A DNA stretch of 64,000 nt from Martelella alba (GTDB lineage: Bacteria; Pseudomonadota; Gammaproteobacteria; Enterobacterales; Enterobacteriaceae), in NCBI RefSeq assembly GCF_005217455.1, contig NZ_SZPQ01000019.1, positions 62,001-126,000 of the forward strand. The letters are read 5' to 3'. The notes beneath the pieces were generated by a model. That model did no database searches, was not told the origin of the DNA, and worked only from the letters and a program-made list of their open reading frames with translations. Positions 47,671-57,477 of this stretch are shown one piece after another; positions within the stretch are counted from its first letter, which is position 1, and every line of letters starts with the position of its first letter. Made by a program: the position numbers and the translations under genes.

Positions 47671-48995
47671 TTTGCAATTCCTTGATGTTTAAGCAGCGGA
47701 GCGTTTTCCGTCTTGGCGGGTTGTTGCGTCCCCAACGGACGGGCGGTGATGCCCGGCAACGTAAATAGGAGCGCCACCGCCAGCAGCAAAGCGGAAACCA
47801 ACACAAACAAGCCGGCGGTCTGGCTGAGAGCGACCGTAAGCAAACCCACCAGATAGGGGCCGATAAAACCGCCGATATTACCCAGGGCATTGATGGTGCC
47901 GCGCACGCCGCCAAGCACATTGGACGTGAACAGCAAAGGCGGCAGGGTCCAGAACGGACCGGCATAAGCTTGCAGGAAGAAGCCGCAAATCACCATCATG
48001 CCGTAAGCGAGCCAGACATTGTCTTTCAGGAGCAGCGACAAAGTCAGGCAAAGCGCAAACCCGAGCAAGGGAATAGCGGTGTACAACCGGCGGTTCAGGG
48101 TTTTGTCGCACCACTTGGCGATGAAATATTGCCCGAATACACACAACACATAGGGCGCCGCGGTTAAAAATCCCACGGTGGTCATACCGCTGCCGGTAAG
48201 ATGTTTAATCAAATTGGGCATCCACAGCGCAAAGCCGTAAAAACCCACCTGGACCAAAAAGTAAATGCCTACCAGCTTCCAAAGATTGAGACTGCCGATA
48301 ACGTCTCTCACGCTGCTGTCGCAATTCCCGACGCTAAGCAACCGGTCCTGCTCCAGTTTTTGCGCGATCCAGTCCCGTTCACGGGGGTCCAGCCATTTCG
48401 CTTGATAGGGATGATCGGACACCAGCGGCAGCCAGACAAAGAGCAAACCGAGCGACAAGACCCCTTCCACAATAAACATGATCCGCCAACCGTGCAGTTC
48501 AATCAGCCAACCGGACAGCGGGCCCGTGATAATCGATGCAATCGCCAGGTTCATTTGAAAATAAGCGATCGCCCTGGCGCGCTCCTCATTGGGGAACCAA
48601 TGGCCTATGAGTGCCAGGATGGCGGGATACACCGCCCCTTCCGCCACGCCAAGGGTAAAGCGAATCATCAGCAATTCGGCGGGACTGCGCACGTAACCGG
48701 TCAATAGGGCAAAACCGCCCCAGGCGATGATGGTGAACGCGATAAGTTTTTTGGCGCTATAGCGCTCGGCGATTTGTCCCCCCGGGATCTGCAGGAAGAT
48801 ATATCCGATAAAAAAGATGCCCGCCACCAGGCCGGCGAAAGAAGCCGCCATGCCCAGGTCTTCTTCCATGCCGCCGGCGATGCCGATGGCGATATTGGTC
48901 CGGTCCATGTATGCCACGATATAGACCAGTATCGTGGCGGGAATGATATGCAACCAACGCCCCCGGGTCAGGGGCTTATCTGAAACAGTGGTCAT
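47667..48995 (-). CDS. MFS transporter, anion:cation symporter type
   Basis: A 442-residue twelve-helix transporter of the ACS family (galactonate, glucarate, hexuronate relatives). It begins HIIPATILVYIVAYMDRTNIAIGIAGGM, a typical first helix of this group, and contains RFTLGVAEGAVYPAILALIGHWFPNEERARA. It is the first gene of the transporter-dehydratase-aldolase operon and should import the sugar acid. Confidence 0.9.
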   Translation of the reverse strand: MTTVSDKPLTRGRWLHIIPATILVYIVAYMDRTNIAIGIAGGMEEDLGMAASFAGLVAGIFFIGYIFLQIPGGQIAERYSAKKLIAFTIIAWGGFALLTGYVRSPAELLMIRFTLGVAEGAVYPAILALIGHWFPNEERARAIAYFQMNLAIASIITGPLSGWLIELHGWRIMFIVEGVLSLGLLFVWLPLVSDHPYQAKWLDPRERDWIAQKLEQDRLLSVGNCDSSVRDVIGSLNLWKLVGIYFLVQVGFYGFALWMPNLIKHLTGSGMTTVGFLTAAPYVLCVFGQYFIAKWCDKTLNRRLYTAIPLLGFALCLTLSLLLKDNVWLAYGMMVICGFFLQAYAGPFWTLPPLLFTSNVLGGVRGTINALGNIGGFIGPYLVGLLTVALSQTAGLFVLVSALLLAVALLFTLPGITARPLGTQQPAKTENAPLLKHQGIAK

Positions 48996-49036
48996 TGCTC
49001 CGTTCCTTCACAGTCATTTGAAAGGGTATGGTTTTA

Positions 49037-49064
49037 GTTCTGTATATAGAACTATTGTTCTGTA
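49037..49064. promoter_or_regulatory. operator candidate of the sugar-acid operon
   Basis: GTTCTGTATATAGAAC (49037-49052) is palindromic at 14 of 16 positions, and the half GTTCTGTA recurs at 49057-49064, exactly 20 bp away (two helical turns). It sits 42-69 bp upstream of the transporter start in an AT-rich promoter region. The IclR-family regulator encoded at the far end of the operon is the obvious candidate binder. Confidence 0.55.
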
Positions 49065-49356
49065 TTTTGATAATGGTGCGCTGTTGCCGCTGCGCAGTCA
49101 ATGCGCATAAAGGGGAAATAGCGGATTTGTGATGATGCGCATAGTTAGCGGTGGATCGTGATCCGACCGGTAGCCAAAACAGCCAAAAGCATTAACACAT
49201 CGCCATCGTCGCTACGGGTAGCGGCTTTCGCCGGCGCATGCCGTCTGAGAAACCGCTTCGTCTGCGGGCGGCGCGAAGGACCGGAACGGGAAAACGGCCG
49301 CTGTTACGCGGCCTTGAGGACGGCGGTTAAGACGCGCCTGGGCGGGAACGCCGCCG
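49065..49356. other. gene-free spacer
   Basis: A 292-bp spacer between the two MFS genes, which read in the same direction. No gene or clear terminator was recognized. Confidence 0.3.
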
Positions 49357-50709
49357 TCAGGGTTTCGGCGACTGTTGCGTCGCCCGGTTGAGGCGTCGAA
49401 GGCCCGTTTTATAGGAAAACAGGATAACCGTGATAAGACTGACGGATAACATCACCACGTTGACCATCAGACCTGAGGAAAAACTGCCTGTCATATCCTT
49501 GATATAGCCCATGGCCGAAGGTCCGAAAAATCCCCCCAGATTACCGATGGAATTAATCACCGCGATCCCGCCCGCCGCCGCGGCGCCCACCATAAATTGC
49601 GGCGGCAGTGTCCAGAATACCGGCAGCACGGCAAACAATCCGGCGGAGGCCATAGTCAGCCCGAGGATATTGTACAGGGGTTGATGGCCGGCGGCGGTAA
49701 TGGCGATGCCGACGATGGATAGCGCCAGCGGGGCAATGATATGAAATACGCGTTCGTTTTTCCGATCCGAGCGTTTGCCCCAGATCAGCAGCGCCAACAC
49801 GGCCGCCACATACGGGATAACCGACAGAAAACCGGTCGCCAGGAGTGAGAATCCCGAACTTTTAATCAGTTGCGGCAACCAAAAATTCACCGTGGCGTTG
49901 GTCATCGAAATCCCCAGGAAAACCAGCGCCAGACTCAATACATACGGGTGGAAAAAAATATTGGCTAACGCCACCTTTGCGGTCTGCCGACGCTCGCGCA
50001 TATCCACATCAAGGACATGCCTGACCGCCTTTTTTTCATCCACCGTCAGCCAAGGGACCTGCTCGACCTTTTCCGGCAGTCGGAATAATACGATAAACCC
50101 CAGCACTATAGCGGGAATGGATTCAAGGATAAACAGCCACTGCCATTCCCGCAGACCATAATGGGCGCCGTATTGCAAAATAAATCCCGATACCGGCCCG
50201 CCGACGATGGTTGCCAGCGGATTGGACAGCAACAATACGGAAATAATCTGCGCGCGTTTCTTATTGGGAAACCATTGGGTCAGATAGACCAAAATACCAG
50301 GGTAAAACCCGGCTTCCGCGGCGCCAAGCAAAAAACGGATAACCAAAAAAGACGTACCGTTCCAGACAAACGCCGAACAGGCGGAAAGTATTCCCCAGGA
50401 AATCATGATCCGGGCAATCCAGCGCCGGGCGCCGACGCGATCGAGCATGAGATTGCTTGGAACTTCGAAAAGGAAATAACTGATGAAAAAAATCCCGCTG
50501 CCCAAACCGAAAACGATGGCGGACAACCCGATATCTCCGCGCATGGTCAAGGCGGCGAAACCGACATTAACCCTATCGAGAAACGCGGAAAAATAACATA
50601 ACACCAGAAAAGGCAATAATCGCGCGGCAATCTTATTAAACGATGTTCTGGCCAGCTCATCATTATGCAATGCGGCATCCGCCGGCAATGCTGTCGGTTC
50701 TTGTGTCAT
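49357..50709 (-). CDS. MFS transporter, ACS family, of the sulfatase locus
   Basis: A 450-residue twelve-helix transporter. The N-terminal block LPFLVLCYFSAFLDRVNVGFAALTM and GAAEAGFYPGILVYLTQWFPNKKRA are typical of the anion:cation symporter family (tartrate, phthalate, glucarate types). It follows the sulfatase gene on the same strand after 79 bp, so it may import the sulfated or desulfated compound. Confidence 0.88.
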   Translation of the reverse strand: MTQEPTALPADAALHNDELARTSFNKIAARLLPFLVLCYFSAFLDRVNVGFAALTMRGDIGLSAIVFGLGSGIFFISYFLFEVPSNLMLDRVGARRWIARIMISWGILSACSAFVWNGTSFLVIRFLLGAAEAGFYPGILVYLTQWFPNKKRAQIISVLLLSNPLATIVGGPVSGFILQYGAHYGLREWQWLFILESIPAIVLGFIVLFRLPEKVEQVPWLTVDEKKAVRHVLDVDMRERRQTAKVALANIFFHPYVLSLALVFLGISMTNATVNFWLPQLIKSSGFSLLATGFLSVIPYVAAVLALLIWGKRSDRKNERVFHIIAPLALSIVGIAITAAGHQPLYNILGLTMASAGLFAVLPVFWTLPPQFMVGAAAAGGIAVINSIGNLGGFFGPSAMGYIKDMTGSFSSGLMVNVVMLSVSLITVILFSYKTGLRRLNRATQQSPKP

Positions 50710-50788
50710 ATCGCTCTACCTTCCAGAATGAATTAAATTATAGACTCGTTATAGTTCACATTGTCTTATTGCCCGCGTGCCGGATAAC

Positions 50789-52294
50789 CTAACCGAATCC
50801 CACAACATGGCCGGGATCGCTTGCCATGGGCAACGGCGGGTAATGGATCCCCCTTTGACCCGATAACCCCCGATTGGCCGGCGCAGTAACCGCCGGTTCC
50901 GCGCAGCCGATAAACTGCTCGCCGTCAACCCATTGCAGATCTTCGCCATACAATTCACGCCGCAATCGCGTCCGCAATGCGCCGCCGATGTCGCCGTATT
51001 CCGCCTGGGCGTAGATATCCGTGAGCTCATGGGGATCCTTGCCCAGGTCGAACAGTTGAAAATGATTCCCGGCCGGATACCAAATCAATTTGAATCGGCC
51101 GTCGGTGATCATTCGGGTGGCCAGCGGCCCGCCTAATGCTTCGCAATACAGAGACTCCCGGGTTACGGAGCCGGCCATGGACAAACCCTCGCAACTTTCC
51201 GGCACGGGAATACCGCACAGCGATAACAATGTCGGCATGATGTCCTGTAATCCGACCAGGCGATGGTCGATCCGGTTCCTGCGCTGTTCGGGGGCAGAGG
51301 CGCATTCCACCAGGATCATCGGGATTTGTGCCGATCCCTGGTAGAGGTACCGCTTGGCGAACAGGTGGTGATCACCCAACAGGTCGCCATGATCGCTGGT
51401 GAACAGGATCACGGTATTATCCAGAATGCCTTCTTCCCGCAACGAGCCGATAAGCAGTCGGATTTGATGATCGATATGCGTGCATTGCGCATAGAAAGCC
51501 CGGCGCATATCGGCATATTGCGCGTCGCTTAGCGCCGGCCATAACTGTCGCGCCATTTTTAGCGCATAGGGGAGATTTTCACGGTCCGACCAACTTCCCC
51601 GTTGCGGTTTTTCCATGTCGCGATGGCGGTAGCGCTCAAAATAGGCGGCCAGCGGCGTGATCGGCGGATGCGGATGGGTATAGGAGACATGCCAAAAGGC
51701 CGGACGGGTGGGATCGCGCCGCCGGATGTGCTTGGCCGCCGTGGCGGTTATCCAATTGGTGACATGCAGTTTTTCCTCAAGGTGCCAGGTGCGCCAGCTG
51801 TATTCGTTATTGCTCATGCCATGCATAAACTGCTCGCCGGCATGTCCCTGTTCGGCCAGGAAAATTTCATAATCATCCACGCCGCCCAAATGGCTGCGGC
51901 CTTCCTCGGCGATAAAAGCTTCCTCAAAGCCTATCCGGTCGCGCGGCGGATACACATGCAACTTGCCGGTGGCCAGCGCCTGATAACCGGCATTAACAAA
52001 CGTTTTCGCCAAAGTGGGCAACGGCGGCATCGGCAAAGCGGGCTGAAACAGTCTGTCGCCGTGCCTGCGCGGCGATGTACCGGTCATCATGCTACGTCTG
52101 GCTGGAATGCAAATGGGGCATTCGGCGAAAGCATTGGGATAATAAACGCCGTTACGCGCCAGATTATCGAGGGTTGGGGTGTCGATAGTACGATTGCCCG
52201 CGAAACCGAACAAATGCCCGGGCCATTGATCGACGCTGATAAACAGCACATTGGGACGCGGTTGCGCGCCGGTAGCCGTCAGTGGTTTTTCCAT
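50789..52294 (-). CDS. type I sulfatase, Cys-type
   Basis: A 501-residue sulfatase of the alkaline-phosphatase superfamily without a signal peptide, thus cytosolic. Metal-binding NVLFISVDQWPGHLFG opens the domain. The formylglycine motif is Cys62 in CIPARRSMMTG (CxPxR), so it needs conversion of that cysteine by a maturase. Further blocks are LATGKLHVYPP, SYTHPHPPITPL and LFTSDHGDLLGDHHLFAKRYLYQGS. The ATG at 52294 is used because homology begins with PNVLFISVDQ and a longer frame lacks conserved sequence. The natural sulfate ester is unknown; choline-sulfatase-like and phosphonate-monoester-hydrolase-like relatives are possible. Confidence 0.87.
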   Translation of the reverse strand: MEKPLTATGAQPRPNVLFISVDQWPGHLFGFAGNRTIDTPTLDNLARNGVYYPNAFAECPICIPARRSMMTGTSPRRHGDRLFQPALPMPPLPTLAKTFVNAGYQALATGKLHVYPPRDRIGFEEAFIAEEGRSHLGGVDDYEIFLAEQGHAGEQFMHGMSNNEYSWRTWHLEEKLHVTNWITATAAKHIRRRDPTRPAFWHVSYTHPHPPITPLAAYFERYRHRDMEKPQRGSWSDRENLPYALKMARQLWPALSDAQYADMRRAFYAQCTHIDHQIRLLIGSLREEGILDNTVILFTSDHGDLLGDHHLFAKRYLYQGSAQIPMILVECASAPEQRRNRIDHRLVGLQDIMPTLLSLCGIPVPESCEGLSMAGSVTRESLYCEALGGPLATRMITDGRFKLIWYPAGNHFQLFDLGKDPHELTDIYAQAEYGDIGGALRTRLRRELYGEDLQWVDGEQFIGCAEPAVTAPANRGLSGQRGIHYPPLPMASDPGHVVGFG

Positions 52295-52451
52295 CCTATA
52301 TTTCCTGGGTTTTCTGCGCCACGCCGACGGCGATAAGGCCGATGCGACGCGACACGCATTTCTGGGATATTGAACAGGATAATTAATAAAAAACATGCTA
52401 CAAATTAATGTTACTTATTAGTTATGAAAATTTTACGAGCACATCACATTT

Positions 52452-53360
52452 ATGGATCAAAAAAGTCTGATTTCCTTTCTGGTCCTGGCGGAAGAACTGC
52501 AATTCAGCCGCGCCGCCTCGCGGCTGGGGCTGACGCAGTCCGCATTAAGCCAGCAAATCGCCCGTCTGGAGAAAGAATTGGGCGTGGCGCTATTCGAGCG
52601 TACCAAGCGGTCGGTCAGGCTATCGGACTGCGGGCAGGTTTTTTTAAGCGACGCCCAGGATGTCATAACCCAGATTGATAAAGCAGTCGAAACGGCGCGC
52701 CGGGCGGCAAAAGGGCAATTAGGCAAACTGACCATCGCCTATGTGGATGCCGCGCCATTCAGCATACTTTCCCCCCTGCTTATCGCCTTTCGCAGGCAGT
52801 ACCCGGATGTGCGGATTTCTTTGCATGAAATGACCTCGGGGGAGCAGTTTAGCGCCCTGCAACAGGGCAAAATCGATGTGGGATTGTTACGGCCGATGTT
52901 TGATGCCGACTGGCTTCGCTCCGCCACGCTGCTACGGGAAACCTACGTAATCGCCATGTGGCGGGAGCATGATCTGGCCGCATTTGATGAAGTGGATTTT
53001 CGTCAGTTGAACAACGAAAAGTTCATCTTTACCTCAATTGAAAAGGCCAGGTATATCAATAGTAAATTTATGCCAATCTTCAAACGGCACGGCATGTTCC
53101 CGATTATCGTTCAGGAGGTAAATCAGTTGCATGCCTTGCTGAGTCTGGTCGGGGCGGGGATGGGATTGGCCCTGATCCCCCTGTCGGTGGCGAGGAATAA
53201 TAATCACGGAGTGATTTATCGCAACATCGCCGGTATGGAATCGCCTTATGCTGAATTGGATATCGCCTGGCGTGATGACAATAATAAAACCCTCGTCAAA
53301 AATTTTATTCGTATCGCCAGGGGAATAAGCTCTTCACTGGAGAACCCCTACCCCGCGTGA
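52452..53360 (+). CDS. LysR-family regulator
   Basis: A 302-residue LysR-type regulator. The N-terminal helix-turn-helix is FSRAASRLGLTQSALSQQIARLEKELGVALFERTKRSVRL, and the co-inducer domain follows (GKLTIAYVDAAPFSILSPLLIAFRRQYPDVRISL). It is divergent from the sulfatase gene across a 157-bp spacer with AT-rich dyads, the classic position for controlling that operon. A sulfate-ester or pathway metabolite would be the expected co-inducer. Confidence 0.92.
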   Translation: MDQKSLISFLVLAEELQFSRAASRLGLTQSALSQQIARLEKELGVALFERTKRSVRLSDCGQVFLSDAQDVITQIDKAVETARRAAKGQLGKLTIAYVDAAPFSILSPLLIAFRRQYPDVRISLHEMTSGEQFSALQQGKIDVGLLRPMFDADWLRSATLLRETYVIAMWREHDLAAFDEVDFRQLNNEKFIFTSIEKARYINSKFMPIFKRHGMFPIIVQEVNQLHALLSLVGAGMGLALIPLSVARNNNHGVIYRNIAGMESPYAELDIAWRDDNNKTLVKNFIRIARGISSSLENPYPA

Positions 53361-53650
53361 ATACACATCTGATCGACATCACATTTTCAACCACTTATCC
53401 CCTGGCGGCTAACGGAACGTTTCCCCGCTGGGGAAAAAATAAAAACAGGTATTTACAATAGAGTAAAGTCCTGGTCTTTTACTTGGGCGTACCGGCTATA
53501 GGATTACTCTATACTCGCGCGAAACAAACAATTATTCCCAGCCGTGGCGCTGTTCTAATAATAAGTCGTTCTGTATACCCTAACGACCATGCTGGTGATA
53601 ATAAAAAATGCAAGAACTCAAATTGTCTGACAAAGTCTGTTACGCCATCG
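53361..53650. other. gene-free spacer
   Basis: A 290-bp AT-rich stretch between the LysR gene and the sulfatase pseudogene. A short TATACCCTAACGACCATGCT piece near 53574 faintly resembles a repeat end. Nothing else was recognized. Confidence 0.3.
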
Positions 53651-53696
53651 GCGGGGGATTCGCTCGACGGAAAGCATCGCCGACCCATAAAAAGTC

Positions 53697-54876
53697 GCCT
53701 ATGGCGAAAAACACTATCAGGCGTTGATGTTGATGTGCGACGAGTATCTGGGCAAGGTGCTTGATTTTTTCGATGAGTACGACCTGTGGCGGGATACCAT
53801 GCTGGTTGTTAATACCGACCACGGTTTTTTGTTCGGTGAGAAAGAGTGGTCCGGCAAAAGCGTCATGCCGGTTTACAATGAGATTGCCCATGTGCCTTTT
53901 TTATCTGGGATCCGCGATTAGGCGTCGCCAATGAAACCCGCGACCAACTGGCGCAAATGCATGATCTATCCGTGACCCTGCTGGAGGCGTTCGGCATCGG
54001 TAAAACCGCCGCGATGACCGGCGAGTCATTGACGCCGATCATCGCCTCGCGCCAGCCCATAAAAGACACCGCGCTGTTTGGCTATTTCGGCGCCCATGCG
54101 TCCATTACCGACGGCCGTTTCGTTTATATGCGCGGCAGCCGGACGCTTGATAATACGCCGCTTTATGAATACACCTTAATGCCGATGCGCATGCGTCGCC
54201 TGTTCAACGCCGAAGAGCTACGCGATGCCGTGCTGTATCGGGGGTTGAGTTTTACCTGCGACATGCCGGTGTTCAAAATTCCCGGGACGGCGGGTTTTTA
54301 TAGCGCCTATGCCCACGGTAATCTGCTGTTTGACTTACAGGCGGATCACCGGCAGGAACATCCCCTCATCGATCCCGATCTGGAAGCGGAATGCATTCGC
54401 AAGCTGTCGCAGGCGTTGCTGGCCACACAGGCGCCGGCGGACGAATGGTTGCGCCTTGGCATCTCCGCCGACCGGGATCTTATCAATGCCGATTTCGTGC
54501 GCCGAGAAAGAAACCTATCACCGCCCGGCAACTCGCCAACTGCGACTGGGTGTTGCTCAAACACGGATTGGACGAGGGCGATTTGCACGATCCTTACCTG
54601 TTGCCTATCCCGCCGGCGCGGATCCGCTTTGAGGTCTTTTCCGTTTCAAATGCCATGACCCTGGTATAACGTAGCCGTTGTATCCTTGCCCTGCCCCGGC
54701 AGTTGGAAGAAGAGGCCCGCTGCCGCGGATTGGCGCCGCTGGAAAGCGCGCCGGAATTTCCCGCTTTTCCCACCGGCGTTATGTATATCGACGATGTTCT
54801 TGAGCACGAACATAAAAAAGCGTTTATCGACACGTTAACCTCATCCAAAGAAAATCTGAAGGCAGTCTTGCGATGA
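53697..54876 (+). pseudogene. degenerate sulfatase gene
   Basis: The C-terminal two thirds of a sulfatase: CDEYLGKVLDFFDEYDLWRDTMLVVNTDHGFLFGEKEWSGK carries the conserved metal-site histidine region. The N-terminal part with the formylglycine site is gone. A lost T in a T-run near 53899-53905 shifts the frame: restoring one T gives HVPFFIWDPRLGVANETRDQLAQMHDLSV and rejoins the frame that continues to about 54505. A second shift near 54505-54515 leads to a frame with an internal TAA at 54667, then open to 54876. The final stop overlaps the maturase start (ATGA), showing the two genes were once translationally coupled. Confidence 0.85.
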
Positions 54877-56168
54877 AACACGCTTTCCATTTAATGGCCA
54901 AACCCACCAGCTATCAGTGCAACCTTGCTTGCGACTACTGTTTTTACCTGGAAAAAGAGCAAGGTACGTTGAAACCGCGCAAAACCGAACGCCATATGGA
55001 TGATACGGTGTTGCGCAGCTATATCCGGCAGTATATCGCCGCAAACCCGGCGCCGGAGGTGGAGTTCACCTGGCAGGGCGGCGAGCCGACCCTGGCCGGT
55101 CTGGCGTTTTTCGAGCGGGTGCTGTATTGGCAACGGCAATTCGCCGGGCAAAAGGTTATCCGCAACAGCTTGCAGACCAATGGCGTGCTGATAGACGACC
55201 GCTGGGCGGCGTTTTTGGCCGAGCATCATTTCCTGGTGGGTATTTCCATCGACGGCACCGAGCGGTTGCACGATGCTTACCGGAAAACGCACAGCGGCAA
55301 ATCGGTATTCGCAAACGTGCGCAATGCCGTCGAACTTTTTCACCGCCATCAGGTGGAGTTCAATGTTCTGACCGTGGTGAACAATAAGACCGCCACAGCG
55401 CCGCTGGAAATTTATCGCTTTATCACCGGGGAACTCGGGGCACGTTTCGTGCAGTTTATCCCGGTGGTGGAACAGCGGGCCATTTATCGGCAACATGGCG
55501 AATTGATCTACCCGCAAAGCACCGACCCACGCTGCTTGACGGATTGGTCCGTTTCCGGCGACGCCTATGGGGAGTTCATTATCGCCATCTTCGATCACTG
55601 GGTGCGGCATGACGTAGGGCGCGTATTCGTGCAACTGTTCGATAACGCCCTGGCCGCCTGGATGGGGGGGCAGTCCAGCCTGTGCCTGATGCGCCCCAGT
55701 TGTGGCCACGGTCTGGTTATCGAGCAAAATGGCGATATTTACAGTTGCGATCATTATGTTTACCCGACCCATCGGCTGGGCAATATTAAGACCGATGAGT
55801 TGGAGCGCCTGGTTTATGGCAAAGGCCAGCGCAAATTCGGCCTGATGAAGACGGACATCGCCAAACCCTGCCGGCAGTGCGAATGGCGTTTCACCTGTCA
55901 CGGCGGCTGCCCGAAGCATCGCATCCACCAGGTCGAGGGGAAATGGCACAATCATTTATGCGCGGGTTACAAGGCGATGTTTAGCCATATGGATCCGTAT
56001 ATGCGCTATATGGCCAGACAAATCGCCGAAGGCCGCCCGCCGGCCCTGGTAATGGACGTCGCCGCCATTATCGCCGCCGGACGCGAGACCACAAACGAGA
56101 CGGCCGTTGCGTCGCCGAATCCTTTCCCGGACCTTGGCAGCGGAACGGCCAGTTGGCCTAAGGAATAG
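54873..56168 (+). CDS. anaerobic sulfatase-maturating enzyme (radical SAM, SPASM)
   Basis: A 431-residue radical-SAM enzyme that oxidizes the active-site Cys or Ser of sulfatases to formylglycine without oxygen. The SAM cluster motif is Cys16, Cys20 and Cys23 (CNLACDYC), followed by TWQGGEPTLAG. The SPASM auxiliary-cluster cysteines are in CLMRPSCGHGLVIEQNGDIYSCDHYVYP and CRQCEWRFTCHGGCPKHR. It is complete, unlike the sulfatase pseudogene it overlaps. The intact Cys-type sulfatase 2.6 kb away is the likely surviving client. The last ~30 residues are poorly conserved. Confidence 0.92.
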   Translation: MKHAFHLMAKPTSYQCNLACDYCFYLEKEQGTLKPRKTERHMDDTVLRSYIRQYIAANPAPEVEFTWQGGEPTLAGLAFFERVLYWQRQFAGQKVIRNSLQTNGVLIDDRWAAFLAEHHFLVGISIDGTERLHDAYRKTHSGKSVFANVRNAVELFHRHQVEFNVLTVVNNKTATAPLEIYRFITGELGARFVQFIPVVEQRAIYRQHGELIYPQSTDPRCLTDWSVSGDAYGEFIIAIFDHWVRHDVGRVFVQLFDNALAAWMGGQSSLCLMRPSCGHGLVIEQNGDIYSCDHYVYPTHRLGNIKTDELERLVYGKGQRKFGLMKTDIAKPCRQCEWRFTCHGGCPKHRIHQVEGKWHNHLCAGYKAMFSHMDPYMRYMARQIAEGRPPALVMDVAAIIAAGRETTNETAVASPNPFPDLGSGTASWPKE

Positions 56169-56170
56169 GG

Positions 56171-56205
56171 TAACTCATTTAAGTGGCATCGTGGCGGCAA
56201 GGAAG
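56171..56205 (+). repeat. dispersed palindromic repeat fragment
   Basis: About 35 bp resembling the left end of the repeat (ATTTAAGTGGCATCGTGGCGGCAAG), directly after the maturase gene and just before the transposase remnant. Confidence 0.45.
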
Positions 56206-56257
56206 TTAACAGCGAGGCACAGAAACAATCATGTAAGTGCTGAGGAATACCCGGTAA

Positions 56258-56698
56258 TGGGCGGGTAAAAATGAACGCGCAGCGGCAAAAGAACCCTTGC
56301 TCATTTTTAGCAGTACGGATGAATATAAGCCGTGTAAAATCATTAAGTTATACAGACGAGCAATGCAGATAGAGCAGAGCTTCAGGGATGAAAAAAGTGA
56401 GCGCTTCGGTTTTGGTCTTCGTGCCAGCCACAGCGGTACGGCAGGGCGAATCAGGGTGTTGAGCCTGCTGGCGACACTGGCCAGTAGCATCATGTGGTTA
56501 CTTGGTTATCCTGCTGAAAAAAAAGGATGATATCTGAAGCATCAGGCAAATAGCCTGAAATCGCGACGGGTGATATCTTATCTGACGTTAGCGGAGAATG
56601 TCTTGAGACACTCTTTGTTAATTTTAAAACGAACGGCACTGGATGCCGTTCCTAACCACCTCGCCAGAGCCTACCGAAGTAGGGTGCTGGTTTATTAG
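56258..56698 (+). mobile_element. IS4-family transposase remnant (C-terminal)
   Basis: In one frame, KIIKLYRRAMQIEQSFRDEKS, then FGFGLRASHSGTAGRIRVL, gives the YREK-type region (Y-(2)-R-(3)-E-(6)-K) of IS4-family DDE transposases. It continues through an in-frame TGA at 56528 to LTLAENVLRHSLLILKRT and a stop at 56696-56698. The N-terminal half and both ends of the element are missing, so it is a dead insertion-sequence fragment. Confidence 0.8.
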
Positions 56699-56736
56699 CG
56701 CTGATTTGGTGGGGATCCCTCAGCGCCGAAGCCGGT

Positions 56737-57075
56737 TTATTTACAAGAAAGGAGGGCTTCCTCATAGAAACTGATCGCTCTACTCCGGTACAACGTGAAA
56801 TGGCTGCCGCCACCGGCTTTTTTAACATCGACCAAAAACACCGTGCCATCCCAAAAATCCTTGAATTGCAGCGTGTCGCCGTCCGACGATGATTTGGCGA
56901 TAACCGGCTGCAAATAGCTGTGTTCACTCCATTTGTTCAGCAAACACTCGCTATACACCGATACCGGTTTAGCCGAATAGCCGTCCATAACCGGCTTGGT
57001 TTGCCGTAAATCCGTAACCGTGGAGGCACAGCCTGCCAGAGTGAACGCCAACGCCGCTAACATGATGTGTTTCAT
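56737..57075 (-). CDS. hypothetical lipoprotein
   Basis: A 112-residue lipoprotein precursor: MKHIMLAALAFTLAGC, lipidated Cys16, then STVTDLRQTKPVMDGYSAKPVSVYSECLLNKW. Two further cysteines (Cys in YSECLLNKW and the last-but-one residue) could pair. It resembles small periplasmic lipoproteins found beside prophage or envelope genes but I do not recognize a family. The ATG at 57075 is chosen because the signal peptide begins there. Confidence 0.65.
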   Translation of the reverse strand: MKHIMLAALAFTLAGCASTVTDLRQTKPVMDGYSAKPVSVYSECLLNKWSEHSYLQPVIAKSSSDGDTLQFKDFWDGTVFLVDVKKAGGGSHFTLYRSRAISFYEEALLSCK

Positions 57076-57133
57076 AAGGTTATTCCCGTCAAGTTGTTGA
57101 CGGCAGCATAGCACCCGCCGGCAGCCGGGAAAA

Positions 57134-57460
57134 TCACCAAACCGTTTGATGACGAATAATTTTTATTGTTCGATCTTTCCAGTAACCGCCGTAAGGCTCG
57201 TTTTGATTCAGGAAGGCATATTTATGATGCAAGAACCGATTTCCCGCCGGGATCACCCCGGCATGGTTAGCCACCGGCGCCGACCATTGGATGATGGCGA
57301 TATCGCCAGCGCGCGGCGGCCCGACGACTTCCCTGAATCCCGCGCCTCGCCAGTTGTCCCTATATCGGTTTTCTCCCCGTTCCCACCAGCAGTAATCCAC
57401 CCGGTAGTCCGGCAATGCGATGCCATAGACTTCACGATAGTAGCTCATAATGAATTTCAT
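57134..57460 (-). pseudogene. phage tail-assembly NlpC/P60-like remnant
   Basis: A 108-codon frame whose SYYREVYGIALPDYRVD, then GPPRAGDIAIIQW and NHAGVIPAGNRFLHH, match the NlpC/P60 peptidase domain of phage tail proteins (lambda K type). In intact proteins a catalytic cysteine precedes the YYRE block by about six residues; here the equivalent place is VFMKFIM, without cysteine, because the gene begins right there. The catalytic histidine region (NHAG) remains. It starts 17 bases after the sigma-factor stop, so it may now be translated as an inactive protein. Confidence 0.65.
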
Positions 57461-57477
57461 GAAAACGGACGAAAGCG

